Shown here piece after piece: positions 27,801-35,715 of a stretch of 64,000 bases of DNA. Source of the stretch: Amborella trichopoda (Eukaryota; Streptophyta; Magnoliopsida; Amborellales; Amborellaceae); the NCBI RefSeq assembly GCF_000471905.2, contig NW_006498220.1, positions 2,418,147 to 2,482,146 of the forward strand. Direction: 5' to 3'. The position numbers and the translations under genes were made by a program. The first letter of the stretch is position 1. Each line of letters begins with the position of its first letter. The notes below the pieces were generated by a model, which saw only the letters and a list, made by a program, of their open reading frames with translations, made no database searches and had not been told where the DNA came from.

Positions 27801-30800
27801 GTGAAGCTGTAACGCGAGTGTAAAAACTACTCGTTTTGAGGCAGTTTGGGTGTAGATCCCTTTTGGGTGGTCCGATTGAGTCCAAAATTTGAGAGGTCAC
27901 CGAAAAAAGGATTCCAGCAACCAAGCGGTCCTGCTTCTTCTGTAACCTTGGGATTTGTGCTTATCCGACCTTGGATTTAGTACAGCAGTTATACCATTTT
28001 GCAGCTCTTCGCAAGGTGGTTGCATTGAACTCGCTTTCGTAATGATCGGATAAGCGGATCTCGAGTGCTTCACGAGGTTCGAGATGTCTTCTTCTTAAAA
28101 CCTTGATTTTTCTGTTTTGTGCTCACCTTCTTTCTAAAAGAAGTTTGACTCTAGGTCGCGCCACGGTGCATGCCTTAGGTCAAAATGACGGGGTTGCCGT
28201 GATCTAGAACATGTCCAAATTTGAGCTTTTTCTGATTCCAAACGAAGGTTCTATGGGTCCTTGAAGTCCCTCTCGAGATGTGACGTCGCAGTCTCCATGC
28301 TTGGGGACTTGTTCAATGAAGTCGTAACGCGATAGTGTAAAACCTACCTATTTTGAGGCAGTTTGGGCGTAGATCCTTTTTGGGTGATCCGATTGAGTCC
28401 AAAATTGGTCCTCAGGGTTTTTTGACGTTCTGAATGCGACGGCGGTGGTATGGTACTATTCTGAAGCCACTAGCACAAGGCTACAGTTGTAAGGTCTTTC
28501 CTTGGTACTATAGTACTCTTCCTAGGTTGTCTAGTTTGAGGCTTATTTCGCAATACAACTTTGGTCTGTCAGTGTTTCGAGTACTAACAGGATCGAGTTG
28601 TCACTGACTCTCTCCTTATTCGTGTGAGGGACATGAGTACGTCAAAAATGACGTACAACAGGTATATGTGAGATCTCAAGGCTCTAACTTAGTAACGTGA
28701 GTACTCCATTGGGCTAATCCCAACAATTGTCTATACTCAGAGAGACAAGCACTCCCTAAATTAGACGAGGGCGACTCATGCACTTCTTTCCCTTATTCTC
28801 TCTCTCTCTCTTCATGTTTTTTTATCATGGTATCAAAGTGGATTCAAGAATCATAGATCTTCAAGGCCCTTTTAAGGATCTTTACCAATGTCTTTTTCAA
28901 TCTTCTTTCAGCAAACAGCAATTATTCTTTCCCACACGAACTCTAACAGAAGGTTCTATATCTCCTACTTGTCTTAAAGCCTTAATTTTTCTCTCAACAC
29001 AATTAATTACTCTACATCACTCTCTTCCCCTTTCCCTTCACATAATTCTAGATTTTATCTCCTTCCTCTTCCTAGATCTTCTTCAGAATTTATCTCCTTC
29101 AATTTCCTACTACTACTACTTCTTCATGCACTTTCTTCTTCCTCTTCCCTTCACATAAATCTAGGTACCTCTTTGCCTCCATGTAATTCTAGATTTTATC
29201 TCCTTCCTCTTCCTAAATCTTAATCCCTCTACTTCCTATTTCTTCGTCCTACTTCCCTTCACAAACCTCTTAAAAAAAATGGAAGAAAGAAAAATGGGGG
29301 AAGGAAAACAAAAGGAGAGAAAAAATGAGAGGAAGGAAAAGAAAAAAAAAATCATCCTTATAGGGCATAACATGTCCAGTTCTCTTTCTTCAGAGCCTCA
29401 TTCCCCCACTTTCTCTCCTTGAGGCATCACATACCTAGCTATCCAGCACCTCTTTCTTCTTGGCTATTGACAAAATCTCAAAATTCCTCTCTTTGAGATC
29501 TTAATTATCTATATCCACTCACTAAGGCATCACAAGCTCAATTTCTTCCCCTAGAGTACCACGTGCTCACTTCCAACAACCTTTCCTAAAATTCCAACAA
29601 CCTTTTCTCTTTCTTCTCAACTTCTAGGCCAACATAATGTCTTCCTGAACATAATGTCTACCTCCAAAACTTTTCCTATTACCACAACAAAGTTGACTAC
29701 ATCCAATTTCATTACATGGAAACCCATCAGCAATCCATTCCTTGTAATAAAAACCTCAAGGGACTTTTAAATGATTCTTCAAAACCCCCTTCTGAACTTC
29801 TTATCAAAACGTGAGATTGATGAGACTGGGAAAACAAAGTCAGTCTTGATAACAAACCCTGCATATGAGGAACTGGAAAAACCAAAGAAAGTCTTGATAA
29901 CAAACCCCGCATATGAGGAACAGTTTGCCACTATTATGGAATACCCACATATGCACTATTATGGAAGGATCTATGAATCGTTCTCACCGGAGTCAAAGGC
30001 ACATGACACTTGAAACTTGCACTTCCATAACGCAAGCAAGAACAGAAGATGATAATGGAATATTATCCATGATCCAACTATTTGGCAATGATAAAGAAAG
30101 TATACTACGTCCTAGTTGGCCTAAGGGATGGATACAAAATGTTCATCACCTCAATAACCACTAAACCACCATTTCCCACATTTTAAAAGTTGCATCCATT
30201 GTAACTACTACATGAGTGCCCTTTTCAGAGCCAATCTACACCTAGACGCATCTAGAGTCAAAATTCTAATGGTGCTAGTCACAGTTAGGAGCCTTATATC
30301 ATTTAATGCTAGACGATGTAGACGAGGACATGCTCTTGGCAATATGCTTCGTGGAAGAGCAAATGGACTCCTTCCACTTTCACTTAATCAAGTGTGTGGA
30401 ACTCTTCCTGCACTCAATTCCTATCCACATAATCCAAATCTATAGTACAACAGGGTGGCATGTCAAAGCACAATAGTTGATTTTCCATTGGATTCATTGG
30501 ATTCATTGTAGCAGTTGAATTCATGAATATGAGAAAACCCTGGTGAGGCATTTCATTGTTGCGGCAGGTAGTCATTTTTGGGTCATAGTTCTTGTTTCCA
30601 AGCCGTCTCTCTCTTCTCACTCTTCACTTCTTTTTCCTAACAGCAACAAATTCTATTCTCTCTCTGTTAAATGCAAACCCCTCTCTTTCTATCTCTATTT
30701 CCAAAACTATTTAGAAAAATATCTTCTTCTCCGAACATATTTTTCGTTTTCTCTTCCATTCTTCTTTGTTTAATTCTTCTCCAAAACAATTTCCCCAAAA

Positions 30801-33800
30801 AAGAGAACGGGTTTCTCCAAATTCCTCAAACAAAGGTGCCATGGCGACGAGCTCCATGGAAGAAACCCTAATCCAAACACTAGCATAGCAGTGGGGCTCT
30901 GTAAAGGCCCTGACTCAGGTCCATGAGGCCCTGCAGGCAATGGAGAACAAAACTCAAGGCTATCTTACCTCTCAAAGAACAGAGAGGGAGGCAATCCACA
31001 ATGAACTCATATCTAGGGTTTCTGAGCAAGATGAAAGTGTTTTTGCCAATGAGACTTTTACGAAGCCCTGCAAAGAATTGAACCCTAGGGCTTCAGAGAT
31101 GGACTAAAATGGACTCACTGCTATCTTGAACACAGTGGATTAATCCAGATATGGATCTTATATAAATTTATGGACTCGGATCTGGATCGAAATATTCAGG
31201 ATCCAATTTGAGATCCGATGTATACTATTTGGATCCGGATCTGGTCAGATCCGGCCCCGATCCAACCCGTTCTCACCCTTAGGTTCTCACTCCCTATTAC
31301 ACATGTTGGAAAGACTCTTGTAAACTATTCCAAGGTCCCATTCTTTTAAATAATGTTTTTTATCAAGTATAGTCTCATTTTTGTTTCACAATTGACTCAA
31401 TAAATCAAAGTTTGTATTCACATCCTTTCTTTCGTTTTTTTTTTTGAAGGATCCATTATCTGGGACGACATTCGCTTAGGGGACTCAACAACAAGGACGT
31501 CGAAGTGTCTTGAATGATGAATGAAAGAAGTTCCCATTATCAGTCTTCTCTTTCAAGTAAGTGGGCATGCCAATGTTTGGCATCACCATCTAGGGCATTG
31601 CGCGATCATTAGTCAGTCAGTAGGTTATGCAAAGAGGGATCATTGTCTAAAGAGTCAAAATCTGTTTTTATTTCATGCTTGACAATTGGGTAATATCTCA
31701 AATTCTTTCCAATTTAAATAAAAGAAAGACCTTACCTTTTGAATTAATTCATTTTGATGAGTGAGGACTTGCACCAGTTGCTTCTTCTTCTCATAACAAA
31801 TATTATGTGATCATTGTAGGTGATTTTTCATGGTATACTTGGATTTATTTCCTCAAGGAAAAATCTCAGATATTTGAAAAATTTGTACAGTTTAAAAAAA
31901 AATTCATAGACCAATCTCGTTCTTTCATAGTGATGGGGGATGTGAGTTCTCATCTCATGCATTAGGAACTATTTATTTTAAAGAATAATGGGATAGAGCA
32001 ACAGATTTCGCGTCCACATACTCAACAACAAAACGGTGGTTAAGAACGAAAGCACCACCATATTGGCACCTTTCCTTGATGTTCATTAGTACAATAACAA
32101 AATATCTCTAGACTGAAGCCTTACACATGGCTGTATATGTCAAAATAGATTGCCCACTCCTGTTTTGAAGGGTGCAGTTTGTATAGAGCCTAGGCTCTAA
32201 ACAATCAAATTAGAGCCTACCTTCAAATACTATCGAGAAATGGGTTTTTAATATTGGAAATCTTTGTAATAGCCTTAAAATATAGTTTCATATTCATTTA
32301 TAAAGTTTAAAGCTTCAAAAATAGTATAGATCGACAGACCTATGAAAACTTGAAAATCTTGAAAATTGACAGTCCAAAGATGTGCTACAAAATACGCTAT
32401 TTTCAAAACATGAAATCCATTTTTTTCTCATGTCCATGCATCTTGATGTCGAGATGATCGACCTCTTTCAGTGAAAATTTATGAGGTAGGCTCAAATTTG
32501 ATTGTTTAGAGCCTCGGCTCTATATAAACTTTTCCCTGTTTTGAATGGCCAAACTCCTTATGTTCTATGGTAAGCATAAAGATAATTCATTTCTTCGATC
32601 TTTTGGATGCCACACTTATATTCGTATGGATAATAGTCATATGAACAAACTTTCTCCTAAAGTGGAAGCGGGCATTCTAGTTAGATATGAAGAACGTTAT
32701 AAAGGTTGCAGTCGTTACAGCCTTAGACACAAGATGAAATGAGGATGTCGAATCCACCTAAAATTATTTTTCAGCAAGATGAAAATAAAGCAAGCGAGGG
32801 CGTAGTTCAAGATAGTCAATAGGTGATGCAAAATGAAGTTGTTCACCCTTGATGTACCCCCAATGATACTGGTTAGCCAAATATTGTTGATAAGGATGTT
32901 CCTCATCACCCTAACAGAGATTTAGAATATCTTTATGATGAGGAACCTCCGCCTGAGAAAGAACTTGATGTTGCCCCCAAGGAGTTATCGTTTATCATAG
33001 GCGAAACAAAAGGGGAGCAGGCTGGTTACAAACATATACAGAAGAGCACCAAACTCGTATCAGGGGTGAAACTTGTATCAGGGGTGATGAATTTGAGAGA
33101 CAAGAAGTTAATACTAGGACTATTATACAAAGCCCAAAAGTCTTGAGGGCCTAATAGTGTACATCACCCTATAGACGAATAAGTTATGGAAGCTTTACAA
33201 ATGACTATCAGGTGAAGCTCTTAAGCAAAAGGAGCCTACCAACTATTATATCGCAAAAAGGATTCATAAATGGGCTGAAGCAATGGTAGAAGAAATGAAG
33301 GTAATGTTTCTAAATAATACATGGGAAACTGTGAAGAGGCCACCTAGGAAAATTGTTGCAGGCGGCAAATTGGTGTACAAAATAAAATACAAGTCGGATG
33401 GAAGTATCGAGCAATATAAAGCTTGACTAGTGGCAAAAGGATTGAATCAATGGCACAGATAGGATTATGAAGAAACTTTTAGCCAAGTTGTTAAAATTGT
33501 CCTGGCTGATTACTATTATCCTTAGCCGTGGCACATGGTTGGCTTTTATTCCAGTTTGATGTAAAGAATGCACTTCTTCATGGAGAGTTAAAGGAAGAAG
33601 TGTATATGGGGAGCAACCACTTGGTTTCAATGAAATATCCCACAAATTATGATGCAAAGTGAAGAGATTCATATATATGTGGTCCAAAGCAAGGCTCTCG
33701 TACCTGATTACAAAGTTTTTATCATGCAATCAAGGCATAGGGTTTTATGCGGACAGTTGTGGTTCACTCCCTATTTATTCATGGGAGCGCTACAAGTATT

Positions 33801-35715
33801 GTGATCATTCTCTCACAAGAAATTCTCCAGACCTTATTGCAAATATCAAGAGATTTTTCCATGATAAGTTTCAAATGAATGATTTTGGAGCGTTAAGATA
33901 TTTTCTAGAATAGAAGTGGATCAGTCCCAGGATAAAATTCAATTGTCAGAAAAAATCTGCACTGGATTGACTAAAGCACTATAATATATTCAATTGCAAA
34001 CCATCGGCTACACCTATAGTGCTCAACAAACGATTGAGTGATGAAAAACGAAAATTAAATGATGATCATGAAAAGTACATAAGCATGGCAATTACAGTTG
34101 AGTATCTTATCCTTACTCATCCTAACATTGCATTTGCAGTAAATCAGGTATACCAATTTATGCATGCTCTAAACCAATGTTCATGAGGTAGTTTTAAAGT
34201 TTATAATCCGATATATCAAAGGCCCTATTAATCAGGGCATCACGTATCATAAAAATCATCCAAAAGATGTGCACATTGCCCAATCGGATGCCAATTAGGC
34301 AGGAGATTGTAACTATAATTTTCCCTTTTTTTTTCTTATAGATTTTGTCAAATATGATTAATTGATTATATTATGTCAATATTTCAAAGCATCCATGCAA
34401 TCTTCTGCATCGCCGCATATGCGGCCGCATAAAGCGTAATGCGCTGAGCAGCGCATCGCAACAGGCCGCATATGAGCTTTGGAGAGATGCGCCCGCATAT
34501 GCGGCTGCATCCCGCATATACGGCATAATTCGCATATGCAGCCAGTCAAGGCCATGAAAAAACTCCTCAAGCAGGGGTATTTTTTACTTTTTGGGCCCCG
34601 ATAAAAGGGGGAAAGGGTTTGGGTTATTAAATCCCCCAAACAATTAAAAACAGCCACATCCATCGCTCTTTTTTAATTAAATCAATCGAAAAAATAAAGT
34701 GGCAGAAAATTATTTTGTGAAGTTCTTAAATTTTCGTATTGGTTGATGTTTGGTTGTTGATTTGTTTCTTTTTGGTGCTGATTTGTTGATGTTTAGGTGA
34801 AGTTTTGACACCAAATCGAGGATATAAGAGCTAAGATTTGTCTTGAGTTTGATTTTTGAACTCTTTAATCTTCATAGACTTTTAGTTTGTATTTTGTAAC
34901 TTTAAGTTTGTGGCACCAAATTTGTGAATATGTTTAGTTGAATGTTTTATGAAGCTAGTTTCTAGTTTCTATAAGGGATAGTGGATAAAGAATCTCGGAT
35001 ACAGAATCTCCAAGTTAATAAATAAACTAAATACCTACTATCACATATATCACCTCTATTTTTTTTTTATGCATTAACCTGTTTTTTTTAAAAGAAATGA
35101 ATTTTTTATATTTATTGACTGTATCGCGATGATATACCCACATCTAGACAGCAGAGAGCCACATCACCACATCAGTCCCCCCAACGCAATGGGCCGCATC
35201 CCACATTTTAAAACACTGTTTTAGACGCTTTTTTTGTCCATGTTGCGCTCTCTCCCAGTAAATTGTTTGTATATGTAGATATTTTTTCAGTAAATATTTT
35301 CCTATCAAACTATTACACGCGAACCAAACTCCCCCTAAATTAAAATGGTGGTGAAATGAAAGCGACGTGAGTTCACATTCTTCACCAATATCTTGAGACA
35401 AAATAATCTATTCCACGTCTAAAGTAACACAAAATCATATTCAACTGAGAAAAGAAAACTAAGAAACAAGAAAAGGGGGAAGAAATTGAATAAATGTTTT
35501 GGATACCTGAGATAATAGGGAAACTTATTAAAAGTGACACTGCTATCTTTTCCATCAAAAACCTGTCTGAGGAGTTCTTTCTCGATGCGTTGAGATTAAA
35601 CGGCAGAAGCCAGGGTCGCCCACTTGGGGACAGTTTGTCCAGAGGCCAACCCAAGCCCTACACCGACACCAAGCCCCACACCCAGAGCCGACATCAGTAC
35701 ATGTTTGTTCTCCAT
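6785..35715 (-). CDS. DAA1: DAA1-like AAA-type ATPase gene, 16 exons found; probably disrupted copy
   Basis: The spliced protein aligns from end to end with Arabidopsis DAA1 (At1g64110) and its sisters, recalled from memory: the N-terminus [14 protein letters not shown], the [11 protein letters not shown] block, a middle domain, an acidic linker, one AAA module and a tail ending in YFL. The module has Walker A GPPGTGKT, Walker B IIFVDEVD, sensor-1 LAATNRP and arginine fingers RRFERR. Family members are hexamer-forming AAA ATPases of the meiotic/MSP1-spastin-related group; the substrate is not evident. The exons sum to about 820 codons, near the family's roughly 830-840. Oddities are an in-frame TAA in exon 1 (35598-35596), a second in the linker exon (15871-15869), an apparent 2 bp loss at the start of the LTSAAY exon, no recognisable exon 2, and an unusual last-intron junction. 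Either this is a recent pseudogene or the assembly has errors. Identity is secure; function is doubtful. Confidence 0.85.
7344..8050 (+). repeat. Tandem duplication, about 347 bp unit, two copies
   Basis: The block starting TTCAAATTATAAAA at 7344 recurs at 7691 and remains alignable to about 8050, with scattered differences and small indels. It lies in the last intron of the ATPase gene. The open stretches here are by-products of the repeat; I see no gene. Confidence 0.85.
8829..8960 (-). mobile_element. Au-like SINE, 3' part (antisense)
   Basis: Plus-strand ATCATCATCATGTAAA, then CTTATCCCAACTATTTG and GGCTACATAAATCC. This is the reverse of the tail of plant Au-type SINEs (GTTGGGG...AAGGC then an ATG-like repeat). 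The far boundary is uncertain. Confidence 0.5.
9102..9242 (+). mobile_element. LTR end with primer-binding site (retrotransposon fossil)
   Basis: A TG...CA-bounded stretch (9102-9229) is followed at once by TGGTACCAGAGCA, close to the initiator-tRNA-Met primer-binding site common in plant Copia and TRIM elements. No partner LTR or coding region was identified in this orientation, so this is a remnant. Broken and old. Confidence 0.45.
10020..10690 (-). mobile_element. Ty1/Copia reverse-transcriptase fragment (fossil)
   Basis: The minus strand shows the Copia RT region, including the block that ends [12 protein letters not shown] and the catalytic motif YVDDILIT. The fragment is broken in several places. 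It lies in the last intron of the ATPase gene, opposite in orientation to the Copia remnant next to it. Confidence 0.7.
10700..12035 (+). mobile_element. Ty1/Copia 5' part: LTR end, primer-binding site, gag (fossil)
   Basis: LTR-like AT-rich DNA ends in CACA at 10944 and is followed by TGGTATTAGAG, a variant initiator-Met primer-binding site. After a pyrimidine-rich leader, 11740-12030 translates as a Copia-type gag segment (pattern W...[11 protein letters not shown]). The pol region is missing; the remnant stops about 120 bp before exon 16 of the ATPase gene. Broken; the LTR start was not resolved. Confidence 0.6.
12157..12291 (-). CDS. DAA1: DAA1-like exon 16 ([11 protein letters not shown])
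   Basis: A lysine/glutamate-rich start ([12 protein letters not shown]), then [20 protein letters not shown], the conserved tail block. The start was set at the TTGGAG acceptor because only this gives phase 0; the tract before it is poor, so this border is uncertain. The usual donor would be GTGCGT at 12156. A GTAGAA donor 4 bases further on would restore frame with the last exon. Confidence 0.85.
12379..12453 (-). CDS. DAA1: DAA1-like exon 15 ([14 protein letters not shown])
   Basis: Twenty-five codons, [20 protein letters not shown] then KEKDK, matching NFCTTAAYRPVRELI of relatives. Acceptor ATAATAG, donor GTATTT. Intact. Confidence 0.92.
12535..12673 (-). CDS. DAA1: DAA1-like exon 14 (start of the AAA lid)
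   Basis: Reads [20 protein letters not shown], then [20 protein letters not shown] then SDLK. These are the conserved lid helices, including the GYSGSDLK sensor-2 region. Phase fits exon 13 (R completed across the junction) and exon 15. Confidence 0.95.
12674..15769. other. Introns flanking the AAA core exon; nothing recognised
   Basis: Apart from exon 13 (13585-14153), this stretch is AT-rich intron sequence of 911 and 1616 bp. I saw no transposon ends, RNA gene or conserved coding block in it. Confidence 0.5.
13585..14153 (-). CDS. DAA1: DAA1-like exon 13 (AAA core)
   Basis: A 569 bp exon without stops: [41 protein letters not shown], Walker [25 protein letters not shown], the pore loop SKWFGE, Walker [26 protein letters not shown], sensor 1 [18 protein letters not shown] and arginine fingers FERR. 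All ATPase motifs are intact. Donor GTATAT follows CGC AG. Confidence 0.97.
15770..15916 (-). CDS. DAA1: DAA1-like exon 12 (acidic/lysine linker, contains TAA)
   Basis: A 49-codon, phase-0 exon rich in E, K, P and S, ending [11 protein letters not shown] before donor GTACGT. This linker is variable in the family. Codon 16 (15871-15869) is TAA in the frame shared with both neighbouring exons. I found no alternative acceptor or donor that skips the stop and keeps phase. Skipping the whole exon would keep frame (147 bp), so an exon-skipped transcript could still be translated from here. Confidence 0.8.
15996..16083 (-). CDS. DAA1: DAA1-like exon 11 ([10 protein letters not shown])
   Basis: Encodes [19 protein letters not shown] then [11 protein letters not shown], matching SLSHGLNILQEGQ of relatives. 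The phase fits exon 10 and exon 12. Donor GTGTGT. Confidence 0.88.
16171..16667 (-). CDS. DAA1: DAA1-like exon 10 (middle domain)
   Basis: About 165 codons with no stop. Blocks include [57 protein letters not shown] and [20 protein letters not shown]. This is the conserved domain that precedes the AAA module in the subfamily. It has a degenerate ATPase-like look (PVLILGSR) but no Walker A. Acceptor ACAG, donor GTCTGT. Confidence 0.95.
17127..17191 (-). CDS. DAA1: DAA1-like exon 9 ([12 protein letters not shown])
   Basis: Reads [21 protein letters not shown]. The FDE(K/R)L..QSLYK block is a family hallmark. Acceptor TTTGCAG, donor GTGAGC; the phase fits exon 8 and exon 10. Confidence 0.93.
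17440..17720 (-). mobile_element. RTE-type LINE 3' end (antisense), cut by assembly gap
   Basis: On the minus strand the translation ends in [15 protein letters not shown]...YPN after [14 protein letters not shown], the C-terminus of plant RTE LINE polyproteins. CAT repeats at 17440-17455 are the element's ATG-repeat tail in reverse. The 5' side runs into the 20 bp gap. It sits in the intron between exons 9 and 8 of the ATPase gene. Confidence 0.75.
17721..17740. other. Assembly gap (20 N)
   Basis: A run of N. The small round size suggests a placeholder of unknown true length. Confidence 0.99.
17741..20991. other. Large intron, repeat debris, no gene
   Basis: Intron between exons 9 and 8 of the ATPase gene. 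At 18640-18700 the motif CCCCAAATAGTTGGGATG followed by ATGATGACGATG looks like an Au-type SINE tail in the plus direction. A short GA run lies near 20510. The rest has no recognisable coding or terminal motif. Confidence 0.45.
20992..21092 (-). CDS. DAA1: DAA1-like exon 8 (serine/alanine linker)
   Basis: Encodes [19 protein letters not shown] then [14 protein letters not shown], the variable Ser/Ala-rich linker between the N-terminal and middle domains. Phase fits both neighbours. Donor GTTGGA is weak. A 3.8 kb intron full of repeats follows. Confidence 0.85.
21227..21269 (-). CDS. DAA1: DAA1-like exon 7 (TLRRISSG)
   Basis: A short exon completing [15 protein letters not shown]. The reading phases of exons 6, 7 and 8 join without a shift. 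Acceptor CTGCAG, donor GTACCC. Relatives have TLRRHTSG at this place. Confidence 0.85.
21589..21682 (-). CDS. DAA1: DAA1-like exon 6 (FKRSISE)
   Basis: Reads [19 protein letters not shown] then [12 protein letters not shown], a conserved serine-rich segment of the family. It starts in phase 0 and ends in phase 1. Acceptor TTTTGCAG, donor GTATTC. Confidence 0.93.
21861..22090 (+). repeat. Degenerate tandem duplication beside exon 5
   Basis: The block beginning GCATACTTTACCAA at about 21861 recurs near 21966, at about 105 bp spacing. The first unit ends in AAAACTCACGGATGCTTCAC. A similar AAAACTCACAGATAC overlaps the donor side of exon 5, so the duplication seems to include a copy of the exon 5 donor region. 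Confidence 0.7.
22115..22147 (-). CDS. DAA1: DAA1-like exon 5 (micro-exon, MQSKYG)
   Basis: An 11-codon exon, [11 protein letters not shown], bordered by TTTTACAG and GTGAGT. Relatives have IQSKYG at this place. A second possible donor (GTATCT) lies 6 bases inside the exon. The donor-side sequence is partly duplicated in the intron (see the repeat at 21861-22090). Confidence 0.8.
22222..22310 (-). CDS. DAA1: DAA1-like exon 4 ([14 protein letters not shown])
   Basis: Encodes [17 protein letters not shown] then [12 protein letters not shown], almost identical to the family consensus as I recall it. The phase is compatible with exon 3 (ends in phase 1) and exon 5 (starts in phase 0). Acceptor TTTCAG, donor GTAAGA. 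No lesion. Confidence 0.93.
22423..22542 (-). CDS. DAA1: DAA1-like exon 3 ([11 protein letters not shown])
   Basis: Translates as [18 protein letters not shown] and on to AILLSGPA, the conserved start of the N-terminal domain. It is bordered by TTTACAG and GTATGC. Relatives read SE(K/Q)TR before this block. Here the first bases read GAG CAG ACG in one frame, and the conserved frame resumes 2 bases short, so a 2 bp deletion near 22532 is likely. If it is genuine, it shifts the frame of everything downstream. Confidence 0.85.
22842..23975 (+). mobile_element. RTE-type LINE, 3' part with reverse-transcriptase core
   Basis: The plus strand reads [17 protein letters not shown], then [20 protein letters not shown], the catalytic block [14 protein letters not shown] and KTEY-like motifs. 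Past a stop at 23392 it continues to the C-terminus ([13 protein letters not shown]). An ATGATG repeat tail near 23960 marks the 3' end. The start (22842-22990) contains a short repeated piece. 5'-truncated and inactive. It lies in the large intron upstream of exon 3 of the ATPase gene. Confidence 0.85.
23976..27420. other. Intron DNA, unclassified repeats; GC-richer block at 26.06-26.85 kb
   Basis: No host exon was found here, although the missing exon 2 of the ATPase gene is expected between 22543 and 35562. A TC run lies at about 25173-25195. The segment 26060-26850 is clearly more GC-rich than its surroundings, with CpG-containing stretches and short open frames, and looks like part of an unclassified mobile element. 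Near 27050 the AAATACCCCTAAAA dispersed core recurs. Confidence 0.4.
27421..28406 (+). repeat. Tandem duplication, about 475 bp unit, two copies
   Basis: GTCACCGAAAAAGGGATTCC at 27421 recurs at 27896 with one extra A, and the copies stay alignable up to CCGATTGAGTCCAAAATT. The second copy is about 35 bp longer. Divergence is low to moderate. Together with the GC-richer DNA just upstream, it may belong to an LTR or other element I cannot classify. Confidence 0.85.
31141..31285. mobile_element. Possible hAT-type MITE end
   Basis: Dense GGATCCGGATC-type motifs finish with AACCCGTTCTCACCCTTA. Its reverse complement starts TAAGGGTGAGAACGGGTT, which resembles the end of plant hAT-derived MITEs. 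No opposite end was found upstream, so it is a truncated guess. Confidence 0.3.
32170..32536. mobile_element. Mutator-like MITE, 367 bp, with 9 bp target duplication
   Basis: The left end GGGTGCAGTTTGTATAGAGC and the reverse complement of the right end, GGGAAAAGTTTATATAGAGC, match, and the similarity continues through AGGCTCTAAACAATCAAATT (about 42 bp terminal inverted repeats). TGTTTTGAA occurs immediately on both sides (32161-32169 and 32537-32545), a perfect 9 bp duplication as made by Mutator-like transposases. It has no coding capacity. It interrupts the Copia fossil, so it is the younger insertion. Confidence 0.92.
34377..35213. mobile_element. hAT-like non-autonomous element with GCATATGCGG palindromes
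   Basis: The left side starts CAATATTTCAAAGCATCC. The right side, reversed, starts CAGTGTTTTAAAATGTGGG. Both are followed by GC-rich DNA containing repeated CCGCATATGCGG palindromes (34410-34530) and GGGCCGCATCCC (35192-35203). This resembles hAT-type ends, but no 8 bp target duplication was found and the inverted repeats are imperfect. The interior is AT-rich and non-coding. Confidence 0.4.
35563..35715 (-). CDS. DAA1: DAA1-like exon 1 (start codon, glycine-rich N-terminus)
   Basis: The ATG at 35715-35713 opens [14 protein letters not shown], then a Gly/Val/Leu-rich hydrophobic stretch and [10 protein letters not shown]. This matches the N-terminus of the DAA1 subfamily, where the segment resembles a membrane anchor. 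The exon ends RIEKELLRQ and then a GT donor; its length is 51 codons, phase 0. Codon 40 (35598-35596) is TAA, although both flanks are in the same frame and match the family. This is either a real nonsense mutation or an assembly error. Confidence 0.8.

Larger units (their letters stand above)
28430..34330 (+). mobile_element. Ty1/Copia retrotransposon fossil (PBS, gag-like, integrase, RT)
   Basis: In plus orientation: an LTR-like end and a primer-binding site TGGTATCAAAGTGG at 28828; a pyrimidine-rich leader; weak gag-like frames at 29.7-31.1 kb; the GAG-pre-integrase motif WHHHLGH near 31580; integrase blocks to about 32160; a 367 bp MITE inserted at 32170-32536; then the reverse-transcriptase region, including [20 protein letters not shown] near 33545. 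It is broken many times (well over ten), so old. No matching 3' LTR was found and the 5' LTR start is unresolved. It occupies the intron between exon 1 and the rest of the ATPase gene. Confidence 0.7.

Noticed and set aside
34376-34663. Cysteine- and methionine-rich minus-strand frame
   Set aside because: Produced by GCATATGCGG palindromes of a non-coding element.
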